Shown piece by piece: positions 12,101 through 23,381 of a stretch of 64,000 nt of DNA. The stretch is from Turbatrix aceti (taxonomy: Eukaryota > Nematoda > Chromadorea > Rhabditida > Panagrolaimidae). Under the pieces are notes generated by a model. The model was not told where the DNA came from, ran no database searches, and worked only from the letters and a program-made list of their open reading frames with translations. The stretch is taken from assembly GCA_963969345.1 (NCBI GenBank), contig OZ017768.1:7588718-7652717 (forward strand), written 5' to 3'. Position 1 is the first letter of the stretch; every line of letters begins with the position of its first letter. The position numbers and the translations under genes were made by a program.

Positions 12101-12605
12101 TGTTAAAAACAATCTTTGTACCGTTATTTATTTTTTTGTATTTTTCAGTGGTACTCCAACTACGTCAACCGACGCCTGTACGAGAAGGAAAAAATAGTCA
12201 ACGTCAAAAAAGTGAAAGCAAGAACGCGAAAAGCCATCGAAAATGCAAAGCGAACAATCACTGATGACGAAGAACTCGCCGAGCTTGTAAGTTGCTTGAA
12301 AAAATATTTTTACAGTTGAAAAATTATTTTTTATTATTTTTCAGATCGAAGACGTTCAAAACGAATTTGACCAGGGCAAGCGACGCCAGCTCCGGCAATA
12401 TCGACTCCTTCGAGACTACCTGAAAAAGGTCGAGATGATGCTCAACGAAATTGTCTGGATCATGCATCGCAACCGAGAAATGGAAGAACGCAAGCGAAAG
12501 GACGAACGCGTCTACGAGAAACGAGGCTTCCGCGGCGTCAAGAGAACCGGAACCGACGATGCCGGAGGCGGTGGGGGACCGGCGAAGAGGGCAAGGGAGT
12601 TTTGA
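9131..12605 (+). CDS. POLR3C: RNA polymerase III subunit RPC3 (RPC82/POLR3C)
   Basis: Nuclear subunit of the RPC3-RPC6-RPC7 subcomplex, needed for promoter-dependent initiation by Pol III on tRNA and other small RNA genes. Six exons, all introns phase 0: 9131-9535, 10071-10559, 10866-11246, 11911-12012, 12149-12286, 12345-12605; 591 aa, near the usual length. The N-terminal winged-helix region is recognisable, with RPLQVLYSVVKDRLHKKNLF followed by QVTLLFWYHIVEC. Later exons carry further winged-helix segments, and the last two hold the C-terminal coiled coil (RRQLRQYRLLRDYLKKVEMM). A Gly/Lys-rich tail ends the protein. Intron 3 contains a family A foldback. The ATG at 9131 is the first possible start, 125 bp after a family B repeat. 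The assignment rests on this domain order and overall resemblance, so a profile search would settle it. Confidence 0.85.
11380..11797. repeat. Foldback repeat family A, copy 3 (RPC3 intron 3)
   Basis: The right arm is complete up to TTTTACGGTAAAAATTTTTGATTG; the left terminus is worn. The core AAAAATGCCGAAAA and its partner near 11533-11580 are still readable. Confidence 0.7.
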
Positions 12606-12779
12606 GGACTGTTGGAGTGTTTTTTTTTTCATGGTTGTTGATTTTTTAACTCGTAATTAACGTTTTCATAAGAAATTTGGATCGCGACCAAAACTAATCG
12701 AGACATTTACGCCTACGTGGACGTCATTTGTGCCTCCTAACATCTGGTCTAATGATAACTAACCACTGAGTAATGGTGA

Positions 12780-12793
12780 AATAAATAAATAAA
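12780..12793 (+). terminator. Poly(A) signal of RPC3
   Basis: Overlapping AATAAATAAATAAA, 175 bp after the RPC3 stop and the first strong signal downstream. Confidence 0.6.
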
Positions 12794-12822
12794 AGAAATT
12801 TGGAACTGTTGTGATCTTGGGT

Positions 12823-12900
12823 TTTGCTGGAGGGATGAACGCGCGCGGAATTGGCATTTTTCAAATTTTAAAAACGGGTTTTAAAAAAACTTCAAAAAAA
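12823..12900. repeat. Half copy of foldback family B
   Basis: GGAGGGATGAACGCGCGC and CATTTTTCAAATTTTAAAAACGGGTTTT match one inner arm of the family B elements; the second arm is missing. Confidence 0.55.
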
Positions 12901-13559
12901 AAATAGTTGCAGAATTTTTTTTATAGAAATAAATTTTTTTTTTCAAATTTTTATTTGAATGTCAAAAATTATGTCGGAAGTGATACAAAAAATGCACAAG
13001 TAATTTTTTACTTGACAGAAGTTTTTTTGCGTACAAATTTCACAAAATTCTTGGTTTTGGTTTTTTTAAATTAAAATTATTTGAAATTTTTTTTGTCTGG
13101 TTTTTTTGCAGCACATTTGTTTAAATTTTTTATAATTTCTTTTTAATTTTTTTATAACCCGCGTGCTAATTTCAATTTTTTTTTAATCAATTAAAATTTT
13201 TTTTTATAAAAATTAAAATTTTTTATAATAATTCACGTTTTCGTAAAACCCAAAAAAATTGAACTCATTTTTATTTTTTTCAAATTTTCATTCGAATGTC
13301 AAAAATTAAGAATTATGGGTTGATACAAAGAAATGCAGGGCAGATGGGTGCCAAGAGGGGAAGGAGTCGGTGCCGTAGAACGAACATCTTACAAAAATGA
13401 TGCCAAATGCGGGACGGACTCTCTTTTACTTAATCGTCGGGGAGGAAAATAATAAAAGGCGGAGGGAGGCGAGTAGGGCGAATTGGTGGAAGATTTGCCA
13501 GCCGAGGCGGTCGGCATTCATCGTCGTTTTACAAATACGGGCGATCTTGCCGCATGAGT
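12901..13559. other. AT-rich gene-free stretch
   Basis: Mostly A/T homopolymer runs to about 13310, then GC-richer sequence that is likely the 3' UTR of the PMP3 gene on the minus strand. No other feature seen. Confidence 0.5.
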
Positions 13560-13920
13560 TTAGTACTCGAGGATGACGTAGCACGCGTAAATCAGACTGA
13601 AACGAGGGGGAAAAAAAAATTATTTTTGGCTTGGTATTTTTAATTTGGAAAAATTAAAAAAATGGTTTTCAACAAACAACAAAAAAAATTGAATGGAAAA
13701 TCAGAACAATGCAACTTACCCGGGAATGTATCCCAAAAGCGTGAGCAGAATGCAGATGGCGAGGTGATAGTCACAACCAGTCTGGAAGAAGACACCGACG
13801 GGCTGAAAAATATTTTTTTTAAAATGGTAAAGGTTTACGATAAAAAATATTTTTTGACAAACTCACAGGAATGATGACGGAGCAGCAGAGACGAGGACAA
13901 TCACCAATTGTAACGGCCAT
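13560..13920 (-). CDS. PMP3/UPF0057 (stress-induced hydrophobic peptide) proteolipid
   Basis: A small two-TM membrane proteolipid of the PMP3/RCI2/SNA family, linked in other organisms to membrane potential and salt or cold tolerance. Three tiny exons (13867-13920, 13720-13802, 13560-13596; phases 0 and 2) give 57 aa, the normal family length. The family signature is clear: a Cys-containing N-terminus, IIPPVGVFFQTGC, then LLTLLGYIPGLIYACYVIL, the hallmark LGYIPG...YAxYVI block. The tail ends EY. All donors are good (GTGAGT, GTAAGT) and acceptors read TTTTTCAG or GTTTCAG. The exons are too short to appear as open frames and must be found by family motif. Confidence 0.92.
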
Positions 13921-13957
13921 TTTGGATCGGATAGGAAGTTTGGAGGGTTTTTTGTTT

Positions 13958-13967
13958 CTGAAAAAAA
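13958..13967 (-). promoter_or_regulatory. Probable trans-splice acceptor of the PMP3 gene
   Basis: On the minus strand, TTTTTTTCAG ends 37 nt upstream of the ATG with no coding exon before it, consistent with leader trans-splicing or a short 5' UTR intron. Confidence 0.5.
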
Positions 13968-14419
13968 TGCGTGTGGATTAGTACTGCGCAGGTGAGTGAG
14001 TGAGTGCACGCTCGGAAGCCGAGTGACGACTGTCGTTGCCTCAGGGCACGGATCCGCGTATTTATACGTATACTCGACAGTCAGTCATTGTGTGGTGGTT
14101 GTCGGGTTAAAACATGTCGAAAACTGGTACTGGGACAAAAAAAGGGCCAAGTCAACAGTCACCAACCGCGCCTTCTCTTTTGTATGTATACTCACGCCGC
14201 CAGGCACCGCACCGGGATGGAGGGGAGATGCATGCACGCGGAAGAAAACTAGCTTTGGGCGATGATTGTTTTGTTTTTAGACGTCGAAACAAGCGCCGGG
14301 AGCAGGAGACGAACCGATCGATCCATTTTGCTCTCAGCTTGGACTCATGGCGCCTACAGACAGCTTATCAGGTAAGGGATGGGAGGCACATGCATGCATG
14401 CATTCATACCTGCTCGCAT

Positions 14420-14445
14420 GTTCGCTTGCTCGCGAGCAAGCGAAC
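14420..14445. repeat. 26-bp perfect palindrome
   Basis: GTTCGCTTGCTCG is followed at once by its exact reverse complement, with no spacer. Flanking GCATG and AAGCAAGCAGG words recur nearby. Confidence 0.85.
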
Positions 14446-15072
14446 TTGCAAGCAGGATGTATTTAGATACTTGCTTTCTTTTTCTTTTTCACGCGAAGAA
14501 AGAAAGCAGAGAAAGCAAATACAGTCAACATCTTCATCATCAGCATCAGCATCATCAGCATCAGCGGCGGTGTTCTTTGCAAGGCGAAAAAATAGGTTGA
14601 TAACGAAAAAAGGGGATGGGATGCATGCATGCTTACGCGAGACTTGGGAAGCGTTGTTTACTTGCGAGGAAATAAATGCAAGCAAGCAGGCAGGCATGGA
14701 TTCGATTCTTAGCTCTTACACGGGGCTTGTTTTGACAAACATGACTGTGTTGTTTGTGTTTATTGGGGTGATGCACTAGCATTTTTTTCCCAATTGAGGC
14801 AGACTTGGGTGACGAGCATGAAGTTTACGAGTCTAAGGTTAACTTGCACGTTAAAAAAGTCTACACAGTCTACGAAGTGGCAGTTTTTGTAAGTTGGGGT
14901 TCCGTGAAGGCACGCAGGTTGCCACAGTTACCTTTCGTCGTAGTAAATATTTTTATAGTACTTGGCCGACAGCCAAGTAAATAAATATTTATAATAATAG
15001 GAACGCGAAAGTAGCAAAATAAGGCATGCAGGTAAGGTAATTCAAGCCGTAGAATGACTGACCAGCACCTGT

Positions 15073-15155
15073 CACCTGTGGGCATGCATACCACTCTACA
15101 CCCGTGTAGCTGTGCCCTGCCGAGGGGAAAACCCGGCAGGGTACGCCCACAGGTG
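15073..15155. other. Stable branched hairpin of unknown role
   Basis: An outer 11-bp stem (CACCTGTGGGC with GCCCACAGGTG) encloses two smaller hairpins: CTACAC-CC-GTGTAG and CCCTGCCG with CGGCAGGG. Together they can fold as a three-way junction on either strand. It could be a structured RNA, or just a nested inverted repeat. Confidence 0.6.
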
Positions 15156-17029
15156 TCGGGCGGGGCAGATTATAGTTCAATGCAGACTACGGAATTTCGA
15201 AATACCTACATAAATAGCAGATGGACTAATAAGGTTTCAAATGACGAAAATCGTCGGGATATGTAGGTATTTATTTACGAATTTGTATTTTCCGGCGCGA
15301 TGAGTCCAAAACGTCCCAGGAAGGGGTGTAAAGTAGGAATTTTTTGAGAGGAATTCGCTATGCAGTATCCATTTTAGCAGTCGAACAGTGAAAAGGTATG
15401 TATGTATATGGGCACCCCAGCCCTACGTATGTATGTAGCTAGGCCCGGGAGAAAAACAATGTCCGCAGCTCTCCGTCGTTGTTGACGGACTTTGCAACGA
15501 CGATGACTATCTACAACAGGTGTTCGGAAGGAGAAGGAAACTGACTGTGCTGACTGGGGTAACGCTGTCGCGATTCGATTATGAAATAATAGAAGAAAAT
15601 TTTTTCTTTGAATTTTGTATGTATAATTTTAATTTTTGGTAGTAGGTACGCGAAAACATAACATAGACATTTGGACATGCATGCTATTGATGAATTTGCG
15701 CCCTGGCATGCTCTGTGTCATGAGAGATGAAATTAATCATCCATACCCCCCCCCCGGCAAAAAAAGCAATTATCAGGGCTCATTAGAGGGAGGTTAGGAC
15801 ATCCCAGGGCCGACTGACTGACTGGGACAAGGACAAGGACAACGACAACGACAACAGTCGTAGTCCTTGGTCTTGGCCATTTTTGGCAGATGAAGAAGAA
15901 AAAGATGAAGAAGAAAGGCTAACATGTCGATTGAATCTTTGCCCGCCGGCCACGACCATGGCCGCGGACGGCAAAACAAGACAAGAAATAGAAATAAATA
16001 TACACGACCGCGCTTCAAAACAATGTGCGCGCAACAGACTCCGGAGTCCGGACTGAAGTCCTATTTTTGTTGGTTGGCAGCCTGCCTGGTTTGGCTTAAC
16101 GCGGTATTGAAATGTAAAATGTGCCCTCTTCCGCCTCGTCTCGTCTCATTTTGTCTCTGGAGGCCAGAGAGAGAGAGTAATGGACCGAATTGGATGAGCG
16201 CGGCACACAAATTTCCAAATTTCCAAAATTTCAAAACAAACAAAAAAACGCTCATTTTTTTGTAACACAAAAAAATGGCTTATGCGTCTTTGAACAAATA
16301 AGAGCGATAGCTTTTCTCCTGCTGATCCGGTATGACACCTCTCTCGAAGCGGACCGGTATTTATAATAAATAAATGTGCTCACTGAAAGCAAAGTTGGGA
16401 GACGGGGCGTTGTTTATTTTACACACGCCAAGAGTTCTTCTCCCAGGACAGGTAAGCAGGTGAGTGTGAGAATCTGACGTCAAATTAATAGCTGGGGTCG
16501 CTGGAAAAGTTGAAATCGGATGTTTAGGGCAGGCGGAATCGTAATTTGTGGCCTAGAGTGCTTGGAAACGGTTGATAGGCGAGATTAGACCCACATTGAT
16601 CGTAACTGTTCCCCGGCAACCCTAGTTTGGAAAACCACGCCTACTATGTATGTTTAGAGTGACAAAAAACAGAGCTTGATGTTTTGAAAGCCAGGGCTTT
16701 GGGTTTTCACACCACAGAAATAAATAAATAAATCAGAGTAGAATAGAGGAAACGAAACGAAACGTGTCTGACTCGCACAGTCAGAAATGTGAAAAAAAAA
16801 CCGACTGTACCTTAACCTGAGCGTGGGGCTTTCTGCCTGCCTGAACTCAACGCTGAAAGAAAAACGAAACTGATAGCAGGGTCCGTTCCTGGCTAAGTAA
16901 GTAAGCCGGGCGCGACTGCCTGTCTCATGACGACGCATCGGAAATGTGAACAACAAACAAACTGCTCTGGCTGCGGCTGAGGCTGCCACAGCCGCAGCCG
17001 TGATCGGGCGAAGACTGTCAAGCTTGGAG

Positions 17030-17395
17030 AAAAATTAGACTTCGAAACTGTCGATTCAGAGTCGATTGCTGAATCAAAAATTGACTAATTTTGACCAAAA
17101 TTTTGTTCTTTTTTTCCCCAGCTTTTTTTTATTGAGACCAATTCAAAAAAAAATTTTATTGAAAATGCACAAAAAACACTCAAAAGTAAGAAATTTTTAA
17201 TAATTTTAATGAATTTTGAACAGAAAATACTCAAAATTGAAAAAAAATGAATTTCGCCCCAAAAAGGGTATTTTTTTCAAAAGAATCGCAAATCTTTGGA
17301 GTCGACTCTTTCAACAAAAAAAATTTATTTTGACTTTGATGTGAGTCAAAATCGACTCTAAGTCAGAATCGTTGGAACCCTGCCGTCAAGTCAGG
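17030..17395. repeat. GAGTCGA-word repeat
   Basis: Both ends are rich in GATTCAGAGTCGATT or GAGTCGACTCT words around an AT-rich middle; the right end reads GTTGGAACCCTGCCG. Resembles in design the GTTCG-word repeats further right. Confidence 0.45.
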
Positions 17396-17929
17396 AAAAC
17401 CAAGACAGAGAAAGGCCTAATGATCCATCGATCAACCGCCGGATGAGTCACGTCACGACACATTCCTCAAAAAACTGTTTGCCTCGAGACTGTTGAAAGG
17501 AACGGTGAAGGCAGGCGGGTTTTATAGCCCGAAAATGGATCACGGATCGATTATTATGACGGCCATCATGGTGGCCGATGACACCTCCCACGACGATGCA
17601 GGTGACGTGAGAGAAGATGAGAGAAGAACGCCTTTATGACGTGAACGTCATTTATGTATTTTCATTTATTCCGGGTGATAACGCAGAGTGATTCATCGAT
17701 ACGTCAAACACCGTTGTTGACAGGGTTGCGTGGTGGTGTGTTTGACTTGACAAATGGCTCGAAACGCGTGTTTTCAACCCGGTAAGGGAGAAAGACGGGG
17801 GGATTAGTGCTGGGGGGGGGCAAAAAGTGCAGGTCTTGTGCATGACCTGGCTGAAAGGGGATCTAGGAGGCTAAAGGTCGCGTGGCAGACTCGCGCAGTC
17901 GATAGAAATACAAAAAAAAGTTATTTTTG

Positions 17930-18660
17930 GAGTTCAAATTACGTCCAAAAAGAGTAAATTCTGCTTGAAGCGTATTTAAAGTCAAAAAACATGGAAACCT
18001 TTTTATTCTTGAAAACAAAAACAATTTTTTGCTTTGTTTTTGATAAAAAAAGCATTTTTTGTTTTGTTTTCGACAAAAAAAACAATTTTTTGTTTTGTTT
18101 TGTGCACGTAAAATATTCATGCACGTCAAAAAAATCATGTGAAAAGTTTTTCGCGGTTCAGAAAAATACCTGTGTTAGAAAATTCAGATTTGGGCTGACC
18201 CGGCTGGATGAAAAAAAATCAGTTTTGGATTGCAAAATTTATCAAAAAAAAAGGATATTTTATTTGACGCGTGTTTTGCAAGTCAAAAACCATGAAAACC
18301 ATTTTTTTTCTTGACAACAAAAACTTTTTTTGTTTGTTCTGGACATTATTTGATAGACATTGTTTCTGTAATATTCAAGCACGTCAAAAAATTCATGTGA
18401 AGTTTTTTGTAGTAAGAGACCAGAAATTACCTGACTGAGTGAAAAAAAAATTAGTTTTGGATTACAAAATCGGTCAAAAAAATTCATTTTAAAGCTTATT
18501 TTATGTCAAAAATCATGGAAACCCTTCTTTTTGACAACAAAACAATTTTTTTCATTGGCCACTCTAAATTTTTGAAGGACATTGGGGGTACCTTCAAAAA
18601 TTCATGCACATAAGAAAAATCACGTGACAACTTTTGCGAGGTTTACAAAAGTGCTCTGGC
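17930..18660. repeat. Diverged tandem repeat, about three units
   Basis: Units are marked by AAAACATGGAAACC (17988), AAAACCATGAAAACC (about 18286) and AAAATCATGGAAACCC (18510), each followed by TTCTTGAAAACAAAAAC-like sequence and then ATTCATGCACGTCAAAAA or a variant. Spacing is about 225-300 bp. Confidence 0.6.
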
Positions 18661-19298
18661 ATCATCATCGACGACATCGATTGAACTGAACGCAGCCGAA
18701 GAAGGAGAGGGAGGCCACCGACCAACCACCCCCGACGCCAACACCGAAAAAAAGGAACGAACGAACCACCAAATTTACCAAATAGGTAGAGAACGAGTGG
18801 CAGCAGCCTCGGATTGTTTTGCACTTTGCACAGACGAACAAATAATAGATATTATACTCACGATGGACTGGATATTATATTTTTCCTGTTTACGGCCCTG
18901 TGGAAGAACGGTGGAACGCCGGCCAGCTCTGCCCATCCAGCTGTGGAGGGGGTGTGGATGCAGATACGGATCGTGTTTGCGTGCGCACAGGGCGTCATGG
19001 TCTTTGATCATCGGAATGGAGCGGTCATCGGTGTTCGCTGAACTCGACTCGGTGGAGACTGACTGACAGCAATTATAAAAGCAACGGCCCAGAGGTGCGC
19101 GAAAACCCTCGCGTCCAGCAAATCGACGTTGAGGGAAAATACGATGGCACTCACCATGTTTACCCCAGATTTGGCCCAAAAACAAAACACAATCAATCAG
19201 TCGAGTCGTATCAGCTCATTCGTGCGTTTCTCGATCGCACAATTCACCTCGCCGTTGGCCGTTGCCTGCACTAACCTCCAATTTTTTACCCATCAACA

Positions 19299-22200
19299 AT
19301 GTTATCGTTATCATCATCTACCACGGCCGCGAAACCGACCGCCTCTGGCAACAAGAGCAACAAAAACGTTCCGACTCCCGAACCCCCCCAGATCGACGTC
19401 CAAAATCTGCCTGAAATCGTCGGAATGCTGCTCCAGATTGGACGACCGACGTCGCCGGATCGAGTTGACGTCAAGATGATCCGTCAATACCTGGCCAAAG
19501 AACAAGGCATCGAATGCAGCATTCCCACGATCGTCAGCCTGGCCAAAGAAGCCAAAGTAAATAATTTTCTTTGCTTTGTGTGCTTTCAACGTAACTTTTT
19601 TTTAAGAGAATCTTTCAAATGAATTCGCCCTGGACCTGTAAGCAAGCATCGACACCGGAATCAGGGTATGATGGGGATTCTGATTTGGAGTCAGAACCAG
19701 AGACACCCGAAGAACTGTACGAACAATTGGTATGTTTTAAAAAAAATTGATAAAAAGTTTGTGAAAAAAATTCGAATATTTATTTGTTTTTAAAATTTTT
19801 AAAATAAAAATGTTTTTTTACCAAAAAAATGTTAGTTTTTTTAGTTTTTTTTTTAATTTTTGGGTTAAAAAAAACTTTAAAAAAATATTTTGTGCCGCCG
19901 ATAAAATGTTAGTTTTTTTGGTGAAGGGTCAGACCGGTATGTCATGTGGCACACCCAATGGTTAAGCATAGCACGCGCCGGCTGTCTGGACTATCCTGCT
20001 TTCCCTGGTCTTTCACTGGTTTTTCTTCGTTCAGCGCGCGTCGCACTCATGAAGAGAGATTCTCCCGCTGCCCGAGCGCGCTGGTCGAATTGGTTGCAAA
20101 AAAAGGAATCTTTGGGCCAAATTTGGAAATTTTTACTTTTTCAAATTAGATTTGTAATTAGAATAATATTTGAAGCATTTTGATGTGTTTTTTGGAATTG
20201 TGGGACAATTTTTGATCAAAATCGAGTAGGGTACGGTAGAAAAAATCCACGGATCTTTGAAATGCCGATAGAAAGCTGAAAATTTCAGGGTAGACTAAAA
20301 ACAAAATTTCCTTTCGAATGGCATACTCAGTTTTTTGATTGCGTGTCGATAAATGTCCGAAAAAACGGTTTTCTTCGGAAATTTGAAAAATTCGGTACTT
20401 TCTAGAACTTGGATCAAAAAATGAATATCACCAGTCGAAAGCGCAATATCTTTTTTATCTACTGTAAAATTTTCACAGACTTACCGTATCCCTGGGGCAT
20501 ACGGTAACGATTCTCCCGAACCCTACTTGTTCCAACGCCTGAGGCTATGAGGTAGAGCGCTGTAGAGCAAAGTGAGATAAAGCATCTTGTTAGAAATTTT
20601 TCGGCCTACAAAATGATGTAACTCTCGAATTTTTACCTATTTTTTTCGCTTCGCAATTTTAATTCGCGCAACATACACTCATTTTTGGTACCAATTTTCC
20701 GAAAATTGAAATCGAAAAAGTGGGGTCTGGGGGAAAAATCGCCATTGACACAGTTTTGGAGCGTTGTAGCATGAATCTTGAACACAGACGTAAAAAACCC
20801 TGTAGAATTCAAAAATATTATTATTTTGTTTTTAAAGGTTCGAAAAAGTTCCGAAAAATGCTTTTTTTTCGAAAATTCGAACTTTTAGGAATTTTTCGGT
20901 CGAAATTGAAAAAAATGAATATCATCACCGCATTTAGAATTCATTTTTACTCCTATCCTGAAATTTTCAGCAATATTGCTTTCAAACTGAACGAATGCCG
21001 ATTTTTCCCCCAGACCCCACTTTTTCGATTTCAATTTTCGGAAAATTGGTACCAAAAATGAGTGTATGTTGCGCGAATTAAAATTGCGAAGCCAAAAAAA
21101 TAGATAAAAATTCCGGAGTTACACGGTTTTGTAGGCCGAAAAATTTCTTACAAGATGTTTTATTTCACTTTGTTCTGCAGCGCTCTACCTCATAGCCTCA
21201 GGCGCTTGAACAAGTATGGTTCGGGAGAATCGCTACCGTATGCCCACGCGATACGGTAAGTATCTGAAAATTTCACAGTAGATAAAAAAGATATTGCTCT
21301 TTCGATTGGGCATACTCATTTTTTGATCAAAGTTCTAGAAAGTACCGAATTTTTCAAATTTCCGAAGAAAACCGTTTTTTCGGACATTTATCGACACGCA
21401 ATCAAAAAACTGAGTATGCCATTCGAAAGGAAATTTTGTTTTTAGTCTACCCTGAAATTTTCAGCTTTCTATCGGCATTTCAAAGATCCGTGGATTTTTT
21501 CTACCGTACCCTACTCGATTTTGATCAAAAATTGTCCCAGAATTCTGAAAAACACATCAAAATGCTTCAAATATTATTCTAATTACAAATCTAATTTGAA
21601 AAAGTAAAAATTTCCAAATTTGGCCCAAAATTCCTTTTTTTGCAACCAATTCGACCAGCGCGCTCGGGCAGCGGGAAAATCTCTCTTCATGAGAGCGACG
21701 CGCGCTGAACGAAAAGAAATCAGTGAGGGACCAGAGAGCGCAGAAGAGAGTCAGACATCGAGAGCGTCCTATGCTTAACCATTGGGTGTGCCACATGACA
21801 TACCGGTCTGACCCTTTACCGTTTTTTTAATTTTTGGGTTAAAAAAAAAATTAAAAAAAAAATATCTAGGAAAAGCGACACAAAATATCCCCTGAACCCA
21901 AATTTTGCACCAAATTTTTTTTTGTGATACAGCGAGCTGCATTTTTTTGTTATAATATTTAGAAAATTTCTTGAAGAATTTTCAAATTTTCTCTGCGGGT
22001 TTATACATTCCGGCAGTTCCGAGAATCCTTGCGGTTCCATGGATCCCAGCGGTCCCGTGGAGCAGTGGTTACCTCGTCAGTCTCACACACTGAAGATCCC
22101 CGGTTCGAACCCGGGCGGGATCATCTGCAAAAACCAACGTTTTTACATTTTTTTCAATTTTTTGACACATCTATAATTTTTTAAAATTTTGCAGGAGGTG

Positions 22201-22671
22201 TTGAACGCATCGGCCCTTGAGTTGAACGCCATGCTGCTGCGAGGTCAGATACGGGAGCCCCTGGAACTATGGAATACTCAGAAAATCTTCATCTACGTCC
22301 ACGATGCCGGCACCCACAGCGAGGAAGAATCCTGGTGGAACTTCACGTTCAACGAGAATCTCGAGAGAACGCAAATCACTGTCAGGATCGAAACTAGTGT
22401 GTACAACTACTACCGCAACGGTCAGCTCAACGGACGACAACGCTTTACGTGCTGCAACTGCAAATACCTCAAAACGGGAAAGAAAGGAAAGAAACCACGA
22501 AGCGATCTTTATTTCGACGGCATCCATCTCCACGGAAAAAACACGATGATCCACAACTGCACGCCCCTGACACCTGAGGCGGTGGCTTGGGACCAGCAAA
22601 GAAAATATGCCTTGCTGACTTATTGGGATTCTCAGCTGCGTTTGATGCAGTTGAAGCAGATGAAGCAATAA
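19299..22671 (+). CDS. Unrecognised 285-aa protein with C-terminal Cys/His cluster
   Basis: Three exons (19299-19556, 19607-19729, 22195-22671; phase 0) give 285 aa. The family is not recognised with confidence. Residues 1-30 are Ser/Thr/Lys-rich; 30-86 look helical (PEIVGMLLQIGRP, VKMIRQYLAKEQGI). The middle is acidic (SDLESEPETPEELYEQL). The C-terminal exon has a WWNFTFNENLERTQITVRIE strand-like block, YYRNGQLNGRQRFTCCNCK and, about 35 residues on, LHGKNTMIHNC. The spacing of Cys-x2-Cys and a late His-x-Cys, preceded by aromatic residues, loosely recalls FLYWCH or MULE zinc fingers; that is inference. The stop codon overlaps an AATAAA signal. Intron 2 (2.5 kb) holds a foldback and a tRNA gene. 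A broken copy of the last exon is at 25231. Confidence 0.7.
19924..21816. repeat. 1.9-kb foldback element in intron 2 of the 285-aa gene
   Basis: Inverted arms of about 800 bp. The ends read AAGGGTCAGACCGGTATGTC and the exact complement, continuing through CATGTGGCACACCCAATGG. Inner arms match through AGTGGGGTCTGGGGGAAAAA near 20720 and its complement near 21010; about 250 bp of unpaired spacer lies between. Arms differ mainly at about 19980-20060 against 21690-21770. No transposase frame is present, so it is non-autonomous. Confidence 0.9.
22051..22123 (+). tRNA. tRNA-Val(CAC)
   Basis: 73 nt that fold as a standard cloverleaf: acceptor GGTCCCG with CGGGATC (one G-T), short D arm, anticodon stem TCAGT/ACTGA with loop CTCACAC (anticodon CAC), and T arm CCCGG-TTCGAAC-CCGGG; discriminator A. 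Box A and box B are intact. It lies in sense direction inside an intron of the 285-aa gene, 72 nt before the last exon. Confidence 0.9.
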
Positions 22672-23020
22672 ATTGTTCATTTGCATTGTTGAATGGAGAA
22701 TCAAATTACACAAAAATTCTAGATTTATTTCGAAAAACCATTTTCTTGCATTTTTCTTGGATTTTGTAGATTTTTATCTGATTTTCCAAAGCACTGCAGA
22801 ATCTGGGGAAATAATGTTTTGCAGAAAAAAACTGTATTGCAAACTTAAGATTTTCTCATCAAAGCACTCCGATTTCTGTATAATTTGTAAAAATCCCATC
22901 AGTTTTGTACTTTGGAAAAAGCACTTTGCGGATGTGACAGCAAAATTGTTGAACTTCGGGGGGCATAAATACGAGCTCAGTTTTCACAATTCCATATCTT
23001 TTGGATACATCCTGTCTACA

Positions 23021-23146
23021 ATGAACTTCCTGTACACCATCCTCCTTCTCGTCGCTTTCTTCACAACGACTGTCGCCAGCAATGTTTTCATTGGTCCGAA
23101 ATTATATGACGACGTTTACATTCCCATTGCTGATTTCGTTAACTGA
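23021..23146 (+). CDS. Small secreted peptide P1 (diverged member)
   Basis: 41 aa. The first 19 residues (MNFLYTILLLVAFFTTTVA) match the four sister genes exactly and form a clear signal peptide. The predicted mature part (SNVFIGPKLYDDVYIPIADF plus two more residues) is quite different from theirs and looks like a rapidly changed mature region. The flank upstream is shared with the sisters, including a TATA-like GCATAAATAC about 55 nt before the ATG; AATAAATAAA follows at 23173. Function unknown; an effector or antimicrobial role is only a guess from the architecture. Confidence 0.7.
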   Translation: MNFLYTILLLVAFFTTTVASNVFIGPKLYDDVYIPIADFVN

Positions 23147-23381
23147 AAAAACTGTTTAAATGATGTGATAAGAATAAATAAAATGCAAGAACAAAAAATC
23201 AAATTTGTTGGCAAACAAATACGAATGAATGCGAACGTTTACCCCAACCCTGATCCGATTTTACTGGTTATACTATTCTACAACCAATTTTTATATACAA
23301 ATGTCGATCCACAAAATTTGTGCTTGCATTTCATTTATTCTCATCACATTATTTAAACAGTTTGTCAGTCAATAATCGGAA

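Larger units (their letters stand above)
13968..19298. other. Long gene-free region upstream of two divergent genes
   Basis: 5.3 kb with no supported coding exon. It alternates AT-rich DNA with GC-richer islands rich in short repeated words: CATGCATGCATG (14391, 14620), TATGTATGTATG (about 15400), GACTGACTGACTGG (15812), GGACAAGGACAAGGACAACGACAAC (near 15825; two imperfect hexamer runs) and GAAGAAGAAA runs. Two structured elements (14420, 15073) and two repeat tracts are listed separately. It lies between the divergent PMP3 gene and the 285-aa gene, so it likely holds control elements for one or both. Confidence 0.5.

Noticed and set aside
14114..14779. 221-codon open frame on the plus strand
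   Set aside because: It reads through simple repeats (CATCAGCATCAGC, GAAAGAAAG words) and shows no domain or conserved composition.
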